A stretch of 64,000 nt of DNA, from contig NZ_BAYE01000008.1 in assembly GCF_000685095.1 (NCBI RefSeq), forward strand, positions 62,001 to 126,000, written 5' to 3'. The stretch is from Paraburkholderia caledonica NBRC 102488 (GTDB lineage Bacteria; Pseudomonadota; Gammaproteobacteria; Burkholderiales; Burkholderiaceae). Position 1 is the first letter of the stretch. Each line of letters opens with the position of its first letter. Positions 53,617 to 62,632 of this stretch are shown piece after piece. Both the position numbers and the translations under genes were made by a program. The notes under the pieces are model-generated. The model did no database searches, was not told the DNA's origin, and saw nothing but the letters and a program-made list of their open reading frames with translations.

Positions 53617-53649
53617 AATCTATCGCAAACGCGAATGATTCTCAATATC
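53617..53649 (-). promoter_or_regulatory. Fur-box-like operator overlapping a promoter
   Basis: On the minus strand GATATTGAGAATCATTCGC (53631-53649) matches the 19-bp Fur consensus in 15 of 19 positions. Inside it TTGAGA (53640-53645) can be a -35 box; TAGATT (53617-53622) is a -10-like box 17 bases later. Bound Fur would cover the -35 region. The predicted transcript starts ~170 bases before the dioxygenase ATG. Confidence 0.6.
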
Positions 53650-53847
53650 CGAGTGAGATGGCCCTGCCGATCTGATGGATTCGCTCGCGGAACGCAGCAA
53701 GACGATGGTTTTGCCGTTCAGCGGGCGATCCGAATCTGGTACAACTGGGGTTCGGCGCCGCGTCTGCCCGGCTCGGAATATCGGCGGCTCGCGGTGACAT
53801 TGGCTTCACGCTGTGAGATCTCGACCTCTGTCTTGTTGGAGTTACTG

Positions 53848-54156
53848 ATGGCTCATGCCTACCTGCAGGTGATCGCGCATTATTTCGCCAAGCCCGGCAA
53901 CGGCGATGCGATCGTGAAGCATCTCACCGAACTCGCCGCCGCCACTCGCGCGGAGCCGAAGAACCTCTACTACGAGTTCTTCCGCTCGCCGCTCGAGCCA
54001 GACCATTTTGTAATCCTCGAACAGTACAGCGATGCGGACGGCCTCGCGGAGCATCGCGAGACCGAACATTTTCAGCGTCTTGGTTTCGGCACAATCGTCC
54101 CCTTGCTGGAGCGACGCGAAGTGTCGAGCCATATGGTCCCGGGAGAAGCAGCATGA
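53848..54156 (+). CDS. antibiotic-biosynthesis monooxygenase (ABM) family protein
   Basis: A 102-residue ferredoxin-like ABM-fold protein. Typical stretches are AYLQVIAHYFAKPGNGDAIV, EPKNLYYEFFRSPLEPDHFVILEQYSD and EHRETEHFQRLG. Members are quinol monooxygenases, YgiN-like, or unknown. GGAG precedes the ATG at 53848. Its stop overlaps the start of the downstream alcohol dehydrogenase by 4 bases (ATGA), so the two form a coupled pair. Divergent from the TauD-like gene. Confidence 0.82.
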   Translation: MAHAYLQVIAHYFAKPGNGDAIVKHLTELAAATRAEPKNLYYEFFRSPLEPDHFVILEQYSDADGLAEHRETEHFQRLGFGTIVPLLERREVSSHMVPGEAA

Positions 54157-55316
54157 CGCACGCATTCCGCTTTCAAACGGTGCCCACGCTCATAGTCGAA
54201 TTCGGTGCGGCTCGTCGGCTCGGCGCTTTGCTGCGCGCGCAATTTCCGGCGCTTGAACGTCTGTGTGTCGTGACGGACGGCTTCCTGCACAAAAGCGGCT
54301 TACTGGACCCGGCACTTGCCGATCTCGAGGCGCATGGCTGGAATGCGACGGTGATCGACGACGTGATCGCCGATCCGCCAGAACATGTCGTGCTTGAAGC
54401 GACGGCTCGCGCGCGCAGCGCCGGTGCCGAGATCGTGCTGGGCTTGGGCGGCGGCTCGTCGATGGATGTCGCCAAGCTCATCGCAGCACTCGCTCCACAG
54501 CAACAGCAGCAACTCAGTGAAATGTATGGCGTGAACAAAGTGACGGTGCAGCGCCTGCCGCTCGTGCAGATGCCGACCACTGCGGGAACCGGCTCCGAAG
54601 TCACAGCTGTGTCGATTGTCACAGTCGGCGAGGCCAGCAAGATGGGCGTCGTCGCGCCGCAACTGATCGCCGATCTGGCGATTCTCGACGCCGAACTCAC
54701 GCTCGGACTTCCCGTCGCCGCCACTGCGGCCACGGGGATCGACGCCATGGTTCACGCGATCGAAGCGTATACGTCAGCGCATTTGAAGAACCCGGTATCC
54801 GACATGCTCGCGATAAAGGCGCTCGAACTGCTGTCGCGCAACCTGCTGCCCGCGTGCGAGGACGGCAACAATCGTGAAGCGCGCGAGGCAATGCTGCTGG
54901 GCGCGACTTTCGCGGGACAGGCATTTGCAAACTCGCCGGTCGCTGCCGTGCACGCGCTGGCGTATCCGATCGGCGGCATTTATCACGTGCCGCATGGGCT
55001 TTCCAACGCGCTGGTGCTGCCGCATGTGTTGCGCTTCAACGCTGACTCTGCGGCAGATCTCTACGCGGAACTGGCCGACGTGGTCGTGCCGGGAGCGACA
55101 GGCAGCGCCGAAGACAAGACCCAGGCGCTGATCGAAAAGCTCGAACAGATGATTGCCGCCACAGCGATCCCGGCGCGGCTGCGCGATGTCGGCATCGAGC
55201 GTGAAGGGCTCGGACGCATGGCCAGCGACGCGATGTTGCAAACCCGACTACTCGTGAATAATCCCAAGCCTGTCAGCGAGGCCGGTGCTCTGGCGATTTA
55301 CAACGCTGCCTTTTGA
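54153..55316 (+). CDS. iron-type (group III) alcohol dehydrogenase
   Basis: A 387-residue iron-containing dehydrogenase. The NAD(P)-binding GLGGGSSMDVAKLIA is near residue 95, MPTTAGTGSEVTAVSIV follows, and the metal ligands lie in GIDAMVHAIEAY and YHVPHGLSNALVLPH. Family members include maleylacetate reductase, 1,3-propanediol and lactaldehyde dehydrogenases; the protein resembles the alcohol/lactaldehyde group most. It is translated with the upstream ABM gene. Substrate not readable. Confidence 0.9.
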   Translation: MTHAFRFQTVPTLIVEFGAARRLGALLRAQFPALERLCVVTDGFLHKSGLLDPALADLEAHGWNATVIDDVIADPPEHVVLEATARARSAGAEIVLGLGGGSSMDVAKLIAALAPQQQQQLSEMYGVNKVTVQRLPLVQMPTTAGTGSEVTAVSIVTVGEASKMGVVAPQLIADLAILDAELTLGLPVAATAATGIDAMVHAIEAYTSAHLKNPVSDMLAIKALELLSRNLLPACEDGNNREAREAMLLGATFAGQAFANSPVAAVHALAYPIGGIYHVPHGLSNALVLPHVLRFNADSAADLYAELADVVVPGATGSAEDKTQALIEKLEQMIAATAIPARLRDVGIEREGLGRMASDAMLQTRLLVNNPKPVSEAGALAIYNAAF

Positions 55317-55402
55317 TACGCGTTGACTTCGACACCAGCACAGCGGCGACCGCGAGTTTTTCAACGCGATACAGCCGCCGCCGGCCGCAATAGCTGGCGC
55401 TG

Positions 55403-56797
55403 CTAGCCTGCGCGCGACTGCCCCGACGCCGCACGCGGAAAGGAAACGGCGATATGCACGCCTTTACCGCCCTCGCCCGCTTGGAGCACGATATCGCCTT
55501 TGTGCGCGTCCGCGATCTCCCGCACGATGGCGAGTCCGAGACCCGTGCCCTCCGTATCCGTCGAGGCGCGAAAGAACGGTTCGAATATGCGGCTGCGAGA
55601 CTCGGCTGGAATGCCGGGACCGTCGTCGATCACGCTAACGGTAACCCTGTGCGCGTCGGCGGTCACTGCGACCGTGACGTGCCCGCCGCCGCCCGTGTAG
55701 CGAATTGCGTTCTCTGCGAGATTGGCGATCAGCGCCTGAAGCAGGCCACGGTGCCCAGCCACCGGCGCGATGTCGCAAAGCTCCGCGCCGAGATCGATTC
55801 GCCGCCCTTGCGCAAGCAGCGCGAAGTCTTCCACCACTTCCATGGCTAACGGCACGAGATCCACCGTTTCGACGATCACCTGCCGGTTGTCCGCCGCCTC
55901 GGCCTGAGCGAGCAGCAACAGCTTGTTGGTGAGTCCGACCATTGAACGGTTGCTGCGATGCATGGCGGCCAGTGCTTCATCGAGCGCCGGGTTCACGCCA
56001 CCCTGCTGCCGCGCGAACTGCAACTGGGTGCCGAGCAGCGTGAGCGGCGTGCGCAACTGGTGAGCGGCGTCGGCGATAAAACGGCGCTGCGCGGCGACCT
56101 GCACACCGAGGCGCGCAATGCACTGATTGATGGCCTCGACAATCGGCCGCAATTCCGTATGCAGACGGTCCACGCGGATCGGTTCGAGTTGCATGGGATC
56201 GCGATCGGCGACCTCGTCTTTCACCTTCATCAATGGACGCAATTCGAACGTCAGACCGATACACACGAGCGCCACCGCAAGCGCGATCATCTCGATCTGC
56301 CTCACGAGTTGCGGTTGCCATAGTTGTTCGGCCATCGCGTCGCGTGAACGCACCGTCTTGCCAACAGTGACGCGCACGTGGCGTGTCGCGCCGTTGTCGT
56401 ACATGAGCCGAACGAGCCCGACGGCGCGCACAGCTTGGCCGTATAGCGCGGTGTCGTAGTGGTCCGGCGTGTCGGCCGCTTGCGCTGGACGCGGCGGGAA
56501 TTCCGGCGTACCCGCGAGAAGTTGCCGGTCGTCCACATTGACGCTGTAGAACACCTGATCGCGATAGGGCGACGCGAAAATTTCGAGCGCCGCGGGCGGT
56601 ACATCCACGCGCAAAAAGCCGTCTACCCATTCCACTTCGCCGGCAATCATTCGCGCGGAAGAAATAAGCTGATTGTCCTGCACGAGATCGGCCGTTCGAC
56701 GGGCATTGTCGTATTCGGCCTTGCCAGTCACGAACACATACAATGCGAGCGGCACCAGCAACCACCATAACAATCGGACGCGCAAACTATTGGTCAT
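55403..56797 (-). CDS. sensor histidine kinase (TctE/QseC-like)
   Basis: A 464-residue membrane kinase. TM1 is residues ~8-25, a periplasmic domain to ~165, TM2 at ~168-185, then HAMP-like stretch. The phosphorylated H246 lies in IADAAHQLRTPLTLL; the ATPase domain has LAENAIRYTG, DDGPGIP and GTGLGLAIV. The periplasmic part resembles the TctE group that senses carboxylates. The start overlaps the response-regulator stop by 11 bases, so the pair is translationally coupled. It faces an ABC importer operon that it may control. Confidence 0.92.
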   Translation of the reverse strand: MTNSLRVRLLWWLLVPLALYVFVTGKAEYDNARRTADLVQDNQLISSARMIAGEVEWVDGFLRVDVPPAALEIFASPYRDQVFYSVNVDDRQLLAGTPEFPPRPAQAADTPDHYDTALYGQAVRAVGLVRLMYDNGATRHVRVTVGKTVRSRDAMAEQLWQPQLVRQIEMIALAVALVCIGLTFELRPLMKVKDEVADRDPMQLEPIRVDRLHTELRPIVEAINQCIARLGVQVAAQRRFIADAAHQLRTPLTLLGTQLQFARQQGGVNPALDEALAAMHRSNRSMVGLTNKLLLLAQAEAADNRQVIVETVDLVPLAMEVVEDFALLAQGRRIDLGAELCDIAPVAGHRGLLQALIANLAENAIRYTGGGGHVTVAVTADAHRVTVSVIDDGPGIPAESRSRIFEPFFRASTDTEGTGLGLAIVREIADAHKGDIVLQAGEGGKGVHIAVSFPRAASGQSRAG

Positions 56798-57464
56798 CTT
56801 CTTTCTTGCGCAGCAGATAGCCGAGCCCGCGCAGCGTGACGATGGCCGCCGAACTGCCGTCGAGCTTCTTGCGCAGGCGTGAGATATAAATCTCGACCGC
56901 GTCTTCGCTCGGCTCATCGGCCAGCGTGAAGATCGCGTCGACGAGCGCGGGCTTGGTCACCGTTTTGCCCAATCTAAGAATCAGCGTTTCGAGCACCGAG
57001 CGCTCGCGCGGCGTGACGTTCAGCGGCGCGCCCTTCAATGTGAACTGGCGCGTGTCGATGTCGAACGCAAGGTCGCCGCATACTACTTCGCTCGCCTTCG
57101 ACGGCGACTGCCGACGGATCGCCACCTTGATTCGCGCGATCAGCTCGCGCACTTCGAATGGCTTCACCAGGTAGTCGTCGGCGCCCGCGCCGAGCAACTC
57201 CACTTTCTCGTCGATCGAACCGCTCGCTGTCAGAATCAGCACGGGAGTCGCGTCGCCGCGCTGACGCAGCCGGCGCAGCACGTTTTTGCCCGACAGCTTC
57301 GGCAAATTGAGGTCGAGCAGGATCACGTCATAGTGATTCGTGCGCAGCAAGCGGTCCGCCGCGTCGCCGTCCTGCACGGCGTCCAGAGCGAATGCCTCCT
57401 GCTCCAGCATCTTCGCGAGCCAGTGAGCGAGAGTGGGATTGTCTTCTATGAGCAGCAGCTTCAT
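56787..57464 (-). CDS. response regulator, OmpR/PhoB family (TctD-like)
   Basis: A 225-residue regulator. The receiver domain has the acidic pair E7-D8, phospho-acceptor D51 in ILLDLNLP, T79 and K101 in YLVKPFE. The C-terminal winged helix has LNVTPRERSVLETLILRLGK and AVEIYISRLRKKLDG. It forms an operon with the kinase gene and is divergent, over 285 bases, from the binding-protein gene of the ABC importer, whose expression it may control (inference). Confidence 0.94.
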   Translation of the reverse strand: MKLLLIEDNPTLAHWLAKMLEQEAFALDAVQDGDAADRLLRTNHYDVILLDLNLPKLSGKNVLRRLRQRGDATPVLILTASGSIDEKVELLGAGADDYLVKPFEVRELIARIKVAIRRQSPSKASEVVCGDLAFDIDTRQFTLKGAPLNVTPRERSVLETLILRLGKTVTKPALVDAIFTLADEPSEDAVEIYISRLRKKLDGSSAAIVTLRGLGYLLRKKEDDQ

Positions 57465-57749
57465 GGCGCGAACGGCGAGAGTCAGGGCGTCGATTGTGCC
57501 GTAAAAACAGGGCGCTGCGCGTATCGCGTGAGGTACGCAGCATACAGTTCCATGTTTTTATCTGGAGCTTCGGCGGCATGCGCTGCGCGCGGTTTGCGGC
57601 ACGATTCGCGCGGTTCGGGGTTAACACTCACTATTTGCCGACACCGTCGAAAGCTCCCAGAAGGTTTCCGATTTCTATAATCGCCGTCATTCACTCAAAA
57701 AGCGCCGCATGGTCCATAGGGCGGCGGCCAAACCCCAGGAGACTGCCTC

Positions 57750-58769
57750 ATGCGTACCTTGCGCCAGATTGCCGCTGTGTCCGGTGTTGCATTTGCCCTC
57801 GCCGCTGCTTCGGCAGCCGCTCACGCGGAGAAACTCACGATCATGGTCGGCGGCGCCACCAAGATCATTTACCTGCCGGCCAAGCTGACTGAACAACTCG
57901 GCTACTTCAAAGACGAAGGCCTCGACGTCGAAATTCTCTCGCAGCCTGCGGGCGTGGATGCAGAGAACGAACTGCTCGCAGGCGCGGTGCAAGGCGTAGT
58001 GGGCTTCTACGATCACACTATCGATCTGCAGAGCAAAGGCAAAGAAGTGCAGGCGCTGGTGATCTTCGGCCAGGTGCCGGGCGAAGTGGAAATGGTCTCC
58101 ACGAAGGCGGCAGACAGCTTCAAGAGCATGGCGGACGCAAAAGGCAAGACGCTTGGCGTGACCGGCCTCGGCTCCTCGACAAGCTTCCTCACGCAATACC
58201 TTGCGCAACGCGCGGGTGTTCCGTCCACGCAATACACGCTGTTGCCAGTCGGTGCCGACAATAGCTTTATCGCGGCCATCAAACAAAGCCGCATCGACGC
58301 CGGCATGACGACAGAGCCGACGGTCTCGCAACTTCTCAAGACCGGCGACGCGAAAGTACTGGTCGATATGCGCACGCTCGAAGGCACGCGCGCAGCGCTC
58401 GGCGGCACTTATCCTGCTTCGAGCTTCTACGTGCAACGCGCGTGGGCCGAGTCGCACAAGAGCGACGCGGCGAAGCTTTCGCACGCTTTCGCAAAGACGC
58501 TGAACTTCATCGCCACGCATAGCGCTGAAGAAATCGCGGCCAGGATGCCGAAGGACTACTACGGCAACAACAAGGACCTTTACGTCGGTGCACTGAAAGC
58601 GTCGCTGCCCATGTTCACGAAGGACGGCAAGATGCCCGCCGACGGTCCGGAGACCGTGTTGAAAGTGCTCTCCGCATTCAACCCCTCGGTGAAGGGCAAG
58701 CACATTGACCTCGCCAAGACCTACACGAACGACTTCGTGGCGGCGCCGGTCAAGACCGCGGCCAAGTAA
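57750..58769 (+). CDS. ABC importer periplasmic binding protein (NMT1/SsuA type)
   Basis: A 339-residue exported binding protein. Signal peptide MRTLRQIAAVSGVAFALAAA, cleavage near AHA-EK. The mature protein has KIIYLPAKLTEQLGYFKDEG, LAGAVQGVVGFYDHTIDLQ and GLGSSTSFLTQYLAQRAGV, like the SsuA/TauA/NMT1 class that binds sulfonates, nitrate, aromatic acids or thiamine precursors. It is first of a three-gene operon ending in a terminator. AGGAG-type site precedes the ATG. The ligand cannot be read. Confidence 0.88.
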   Translation: MRTLRQIAAVSGVAFALAAASAAAHAEKLTIMVGGATKIIYLPAKLTEQLGYFKDEGLDVEILSQPAGVDAENELLAGAVQGVVGFYDHTIDLQSKGKEVQALVIFGQVPGEVEMVSTKAADSFKSMADAKGKTLGVTGLGSSTSFLTQYLAQRAGVPSTQYTLLPVGADNSFIAAIKQSRIDAGMTTEPTVSQLLKTGDAKVLVDMRTLEGTRAALGGTYPASSFYVQRAWAESHKSDAAKLSHAFAKTLNFIATHSAEEIAARMPKDYYGNNKDLYVGALKASLPMFTKDGKMPADGPETVLKVLSAFNPSVKGKHIDLAKTYTNDFVAAPVKTAAK

Positions 58770-58806
58770 CGTCACCCACATCAAGCAAACTGCGAGGCAC
58801 CAGCCG

Positions 58807-59601
58807 ATGAACCAACCTATGTCACGCGAAACGCCTGCTATCGAAATGCGCAACGTGTCCTGCCGTTTCATCTCTCCGGACGGCAAGGCAACCATCGCGT
58901 TGCGCGACTTCAGCATGTCGGTGGCGCGCGGCGAGTTCGTTGCGATTGTCGGGCCGACGGGCTGCGGCAAATCCACCACGCTCAGCATGATTACAGGCTT
59001 GCTCAAGCCCACTACCGGCGAAGTGCGCGTGATGGGCGCGCCGGTCGACGGCATCGATCCGCGCATCGGCTTCGTGTTTCAGGCAGACGCCGTGTTTCCG
59101 TGGCGCTCGGTCATCGACAACGTCGCGGCCGGTCCGCTGTATCGCGGCCGCTCGAAATCCGCCGCCTACGAAGAAGCGAACGAGTGGTTGCGCCGCGTGG
59201 GCCTCGACAAGTTCGGCAAGCACTATCCGCATCAGTTGTCCGGCGGCATGCGCAAACGCGTGGCGCTCGCGCAAACTTTCATCAACCGGCCGGAAATCCT
59301 GTTGATGGACGAGCCGTTCTCCGCGCTCGACATGCAAACGCGCACGTTGATGCAAGACGAATTGCTGCAGTTGTGGGGCGGCGCCGGGTCGGTCGTGTTT
59401 GTCACGCACGATCTCGAAGAGGCGATTGCACTCGCCGACCGCGTGTTCGTGCTGACCGCGCGTCCCGCGACGCTGAAAAAGGTCTACGAGATCGATTTGC
59501 CGCGTCCGCGTGTCACGTCGGAAGTTCGCTACGACCCGCGTTTCATCGAAATCTCGCGCGATATCTGGCACGACCTGCGCGAAGAAGTGCAGATCGGTTA
59601 A
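58807..59601 (+). CDS. ABC importer ATP-binding protein
   Basis: A 264-residue ATPase of the SsuB/TauB class. Walker A GPTGCGKST at 49-57, signature LSGGMRKRVALAQ, Walker B ILLMDEPFSALD, and H-loop FVTHDLEEA. It starts 37 bases after the binding-protein stop. The longer upstream frame overlaps the previous gene and is not family-like. Confidence 0.93.
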   Translation: MNQPMSRETPAIEMRNVSCRFISPDGKATIALRDFSMSVARGEFVAIVGPTGCGKSTTLSMITGLLKPTTGEVRVMGAPVDGIDPRIGFVFQADAVFPWRSVIDNVAAGPLYRGRSKSAAYEEANEWLRRVGLDKFGKHYPHQLSGGMRKRVALAQTFINRPEILLMDEPFSALDMQTRTLMQDELLQLWGGAGSVVFVTHDLEEAIALADRVFVLTARPATLKKVYEIDLPRPRVTSEVRYDPRFIEISRDIWHDLREEVQIG

Positions 59602-59617
59602 TCAAGGAAAGCGAAAC

Positions 59618-60481
59618 ATGTCTACTACTCCTCAACAGATGATGCCCTCGGGCATCGACGCCGCGTCGCTCGCGCAAGTCGAGCGGGTCGCGCAAAAACG
59701 TATCCGGCAGCGTCAGGTGCTGGTGATCGCGCTGCGTATCGCCGTACTCGTGATCGTGCTCGGCGGCTGGGAACTGTCCGCGCGCCTGAAGTGGATCGAC
59801 CCGTTCTTCTTCTCGATGCCAAGCGCGATTTTCGATCAGATCGTCGACTGGTTCGTGAATGGCACGTCTCAAGGCCCGCTTCTCACGCAGGTTTGGGTCA
59901 CGCTCGAAGAAACTGGACTCGGCTTCATTATCGGTTCCGTTGCCGGCGTGTTCTGCGGCATTCTGCTCGGCCGCAACAAGCTGCTGTCGGACGTGTTCAG
60001 CCTCTACATCAAGATCGCCAACTCGATTCCGCGTGTGGTGCTCGGCTCCGTGTTCGTGATTGCGCTGGGCCTCGGCATGGCTTCGAAGGTTGCACTCGCC
60101 GTGGTCATGGTGTTCTTCGTCGTGTTTGCCAATGCGTTTCAGGGCGTACGTGAGGCGGATCGTTACATGATCGCGAATGCGCAGATTCTCGGTGCTTCGC
60201 GCCGTCAGGTAACCACGTCGGTTGTGATTCCCTCGGCATTGAGCTGGATTCTTGCAAGCCTGCATGTGAGCTTCGGCTTCGCGCTCGTCGGCGCAGTGGT
60301 CGGCGAATTTCTCGGCTCCAAACAAGGTATCGGCCTGCTGATTTCCACGGCGCAAGGTGCGTTCAACGCAAGCGGCGTGTTTGCCGCGATGATCGTGCTG
60401 GCCGTGGTCGCGTTGGCAGCGGACTACTTGTTGACCGCAGTCGAGCAGCGCTTGTTGAAATGGCGACCGGCAGCCGTCTAG
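59618..60481 (+). CDS. ABC importer permease
   Basis: A 287-residue permease of the SsuC/TauC class. TM1 (VLVIALRIAVLVIVLGGW) is near residue 30-50. The EAA loop EADRYMIANAQILGASRRQV lies near the middle, followed by membrane segments to GVFAAMIVLAVVALAADYLL. AAGGAAA lies before the ATG at 59618, 16 bases after the ATPase stop. It completes the importer. Confidence 0.92.
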   Translation: MSTTPQQMMPSGIDAASLAQVERVAQKRIRQRQVLVIALRIAVLVIVLGGWELSARLKWIDPFFFSMPSAIFDQIVDWFVNGTSQGPLLTQVWVTLEETGLGFIIGSVAGVFCGILLGRNKLLSDVFSLYIKIANSIPRVVLGSVFVIALGLGMASKVALAVVMVFFVVFANAFQGVREADRYMIANAQILGASRRQVTTSVVIPSALSWILASLHVSFGFALVGAVVGEFLGSKQGIGLLISTAQGAFNASGVFAAMIVLAVVALAADYLLTAVEQRLLKWRPAAV

Positions 60482-60523
60482 ACCTGAGCCACCTTGCCGT
60501 GTGAAAGCGCGGCGGTACGAAAC

Positions 60524-60557
60524 AATGCCGTTCGGTGAATGACCGAACGGCATTTTT
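60524..60557 (+). terminator. Rho-independent terminator of the ABC operon
   Basis: 13-bp stem AATGCCGTTCGGT / ACCGAACGGCATT (60524-60536 and 60542-60554) with loop GAATG and a following T-run (TTTTT at 60553-60557). Classical intrinsic terminator 43 bases after the permease stop. Confidence 0.9.
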
Positions 60558-60684
60558 GCATTCTGACGTCAACAACGCCCCCAGTTGCAGCGACGCATAT
60601 GGCGGCCGCCACGCCCCGCGCGTAGGTGTTCAACCCGCAGTGCCCGGCAGGCAGGGCCGATTTTCTCCGGCTTCTCATAGCGAT

Positions 60685-61812
60685 ACGCTCGGAGAGCAAT
60701 TCACCGTTTGCGACAGATGGTTTTCATCTCTTCCCGGCCCAACGTGGCCGAACCGTTACTTCGCGCTTTCCGGCACTTCGAAGGGGCAGGTGGGAATGCC
60801 ATCCGGCCTCGACGCGCTCAATCCCAAGTGGTACACCAAGCAGGATCAGGATACGATCTTTGACCGCCTGAACGACGCTAAAAAGACCTGGACCGTCTAT
60901 TTCTACGACTTTCCGGCATCATTGCTATTCAAGAATCAGCGCAAAGCCGAGAACCTCGCGAATTACCGCTACTTTGACAATTTCTTTCCCGATGCTGCAG
61001 GACCAGCCGATGCATTTCCGGAGTTCGTGCTCATAGAGCCCAAGTACTTCGGCGAGGCACAGAACGACGATCATCCGCCGCATAACATCATGAAGGCGGA
61101 AAAGCTGATCGCGGACACCTACAACGCATTGCGATCAAATCAGGCGTTGTGGGAAAGCACATTGTTAGTCGTCCTTTACGACGAGCACGGTGGCTTCTAT
61201 GACCACGTGCCGCCACCGTCAGATTCGGTCGCGCCCGACGAACATACGTCCATGTTCGACTTCAGGCGACTTGGCGTCCGCGTGCCCGCCCTCCTCGTGT
61301 CCCCTTGGTGCGACTCTGGTGTATGCCACGCGCAATTCGACCATTGCAGCGTGCTGAAATATCTCTGCGACAAATGGGACCTGCCTCCGCTCGGCAAACG
61401 CACCGAAGCCTCGTCGAGCGTCGGGCTGGCGATCCGTACCACCGGCACGCCCCCCGCCGACACGCCTCAATTCATTCGGGTGAGTAATCAGTCGCTCATT
61501 CCGGATCACGTGGAACTGGAAAAGAAGTCGTCGAACAACAATCAGCGTGGACTCCACCATTTCGCCGACTTTCTACACACCGATCTCGACCGACTGGAAA
61601 CGAACGCGGTGGTGTCGGCGGCGAATTTTGCGCGCGCCGAGAACCGCTGGGTGAGCCTGAAAAACGTGTTGGGTTCGGCGTTGATCGGCTTGGGGCAGTG
61701 GCTTAGCAAAGACTTCTATCGGGCCCGCGATCTGCGGGACGGGCGCACCAGCCATGCATTCACGCGGCTGTCGCAGCGGGCCAACGGAGCCGTCCGCAGG
61801 CGCAGTGAATGA
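60685..61812 (+). pseudogene. phospholipase C / phosphoesterase family gene, 5'-truncated
   Basis: About 375 residues match the phosphoesterase (phospholipase C/acid phosphatase) family, starting TLGEQFTVCDRWFSSLPGPT and continuing with DEHGGFYDHV (catalytic loop) and RVPALLVSPWCDSGVCH. Family proteins are ~450-550 residues and begin with an N-terminal third carrying a metal-binding ENRSFDH motif; here that third is absent. The frame before 60685 shows no similarity, so the gene looks cut off at its 5' end and probably inactive. Codon use of the remainder is normal. The downstream part is intact up to 61812. Confidence 0.72.
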
Positions 61813-62006
61813 GAGCCGCTGCACGCGGGGGCTCCCCCGGCGCGTCGGCAGGAATGAACAGCACCGTCCGTTTATCTCAATTCCAGCAACGAAGTTTACC
61901 GAAAAGCGCCATTACTCTCTCCAGTTTGCAAACCTACAATGTAATCACTGGCTGCGAACAACAAGGTTCGTAGCGCGATAAAGACCGAAACTGGAGGTAG
62001 TTCATC

Positions 62007-62324
62007 ATGAAATCACTTATTCAAGCTGTTGTTATCGCCACTGTGCTGGCCGCTCCTGTCGCTTCGTTTGCGCAGTCCAACCAGCCCGTGACACGCGCAC
62101 AGGTGCGCGCGGAACTGGTTCAACTGGAAAAGGCCGGCTATCAGCCGACCCGCTCGGATCCTTATTATCCGGCTGACATTCAGGCCGCAGAAGCTAGCGT
62201 CGCCGCGCAAAACGGCACTGCGCAGCCGGCTGTGTCGAGCTATGGCGGTGTTGCGAACGGTTCTTCGGAATCCGGCCGCGCGGTGTCGGCGAACGGCGCG
62301 AAGTCGATTTACTTCGGCAACTAA
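62007..62324 (+). CDS. DUF4148 family exported protein
   Basis: A 105-residue protein. Signal peptide MKSLIQAVVIATVLAAPVAS, cleavage after FAQ. The mature part has TRAQVRAELVQLEKAGYQPTRSDPYYP in two pieces, the DUF4148 core, followed by a Ala/Ser/Gly-rich tail. The family is large and nearly confined to Burkholderiaceae, periplasmic, function unknown. TGGAGGTAG lies before the ATG. Confidence 0.93.
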   Translation: MKSLIQAVVIATVLAAPVASFAQSNQPVTRAQVRAELVQLEKAGYQPTRSDPYYPADIQAAEASVAAQNGTAQPAVSSYGGVANGSSESGRAVSANGAKSIYFGN

Positions 62325-62362
62325 GCGCAGCAGGTAACGGCGGCAACCGGGTCGGTGCACAG

Positions 62363-62412
62363 GCTGAGAATGGCGCGATACGCCGCCGACAAGGCGCGGC
62401 GGAGTTCTCAGC
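62363..62412 (+). terminator. possible terminator after the DUF4148 gene
   Basis: Outer arms GCTGAGAA (62363-62370) and TTCTCAGC (62405-62412) enclose an inner CGCCGCC/GGCGG stem. It begins 39 bases after the DUF4148 stop. No T-run; could also be a small structured element. Confidence 0.4.
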
Positions 62413-62469
62413 AGTCGGCCGCCCGTCTCACGCCGCCAACGCGCCCAGCCGTCTGAGCCGTTAAAAATG

Positions 62470-62503
62470 AAAAAGCCCGCGACCGGTTGTTCCGATCACG
62501 GGC
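62470..62503 (-). terminator. Rho-independent terminator of the minus-strand small gene
   Basis: On the minus strand GCCCGTGATCGG and CCGGTCGCGGGC pair through two G-U wobbles with loop AACAA, then TTTTTCATTTTT. The wobble pairs only work on this strand. It lies ~130 bases after the 82-residue gene. Confidence 0.8.
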
Positions 62504-62632
62504 TAGTTTGCTATCCGTTACCTCCGTCATCGGCTACCGATGACTTCGCCTGGACTCGTCAGTCCAGGCACTTTTTTGCCCCTGTGAACCGTTGCGTGTG
62601 CAACAGCTCATCGGCCAAGCGAACTGACCAGC

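Larger units (their letters stand above)
62325..62632. other. intergenic region with two hairpin-forming repeats
   Basis: About 308 bases between convergent genes. It holds the inverted repeat at 62363-62412 and the terminator at 62470-62503 listed separately, and no gene. Confidence 0.5.

Noticed and set aside
57687..59066. Long minus-strand open frame across the ABC binding-protein gene
   Set aside because: It spans two real genes and an intergenic gap, with no family-like sequence.
60535..60684. Extension of the phospholipase-family frame to an ATG inside the terminator
   Set aside because: The first ~50 residues show no family similarity and the start lies in the terminator hairpin of the upstream operon.
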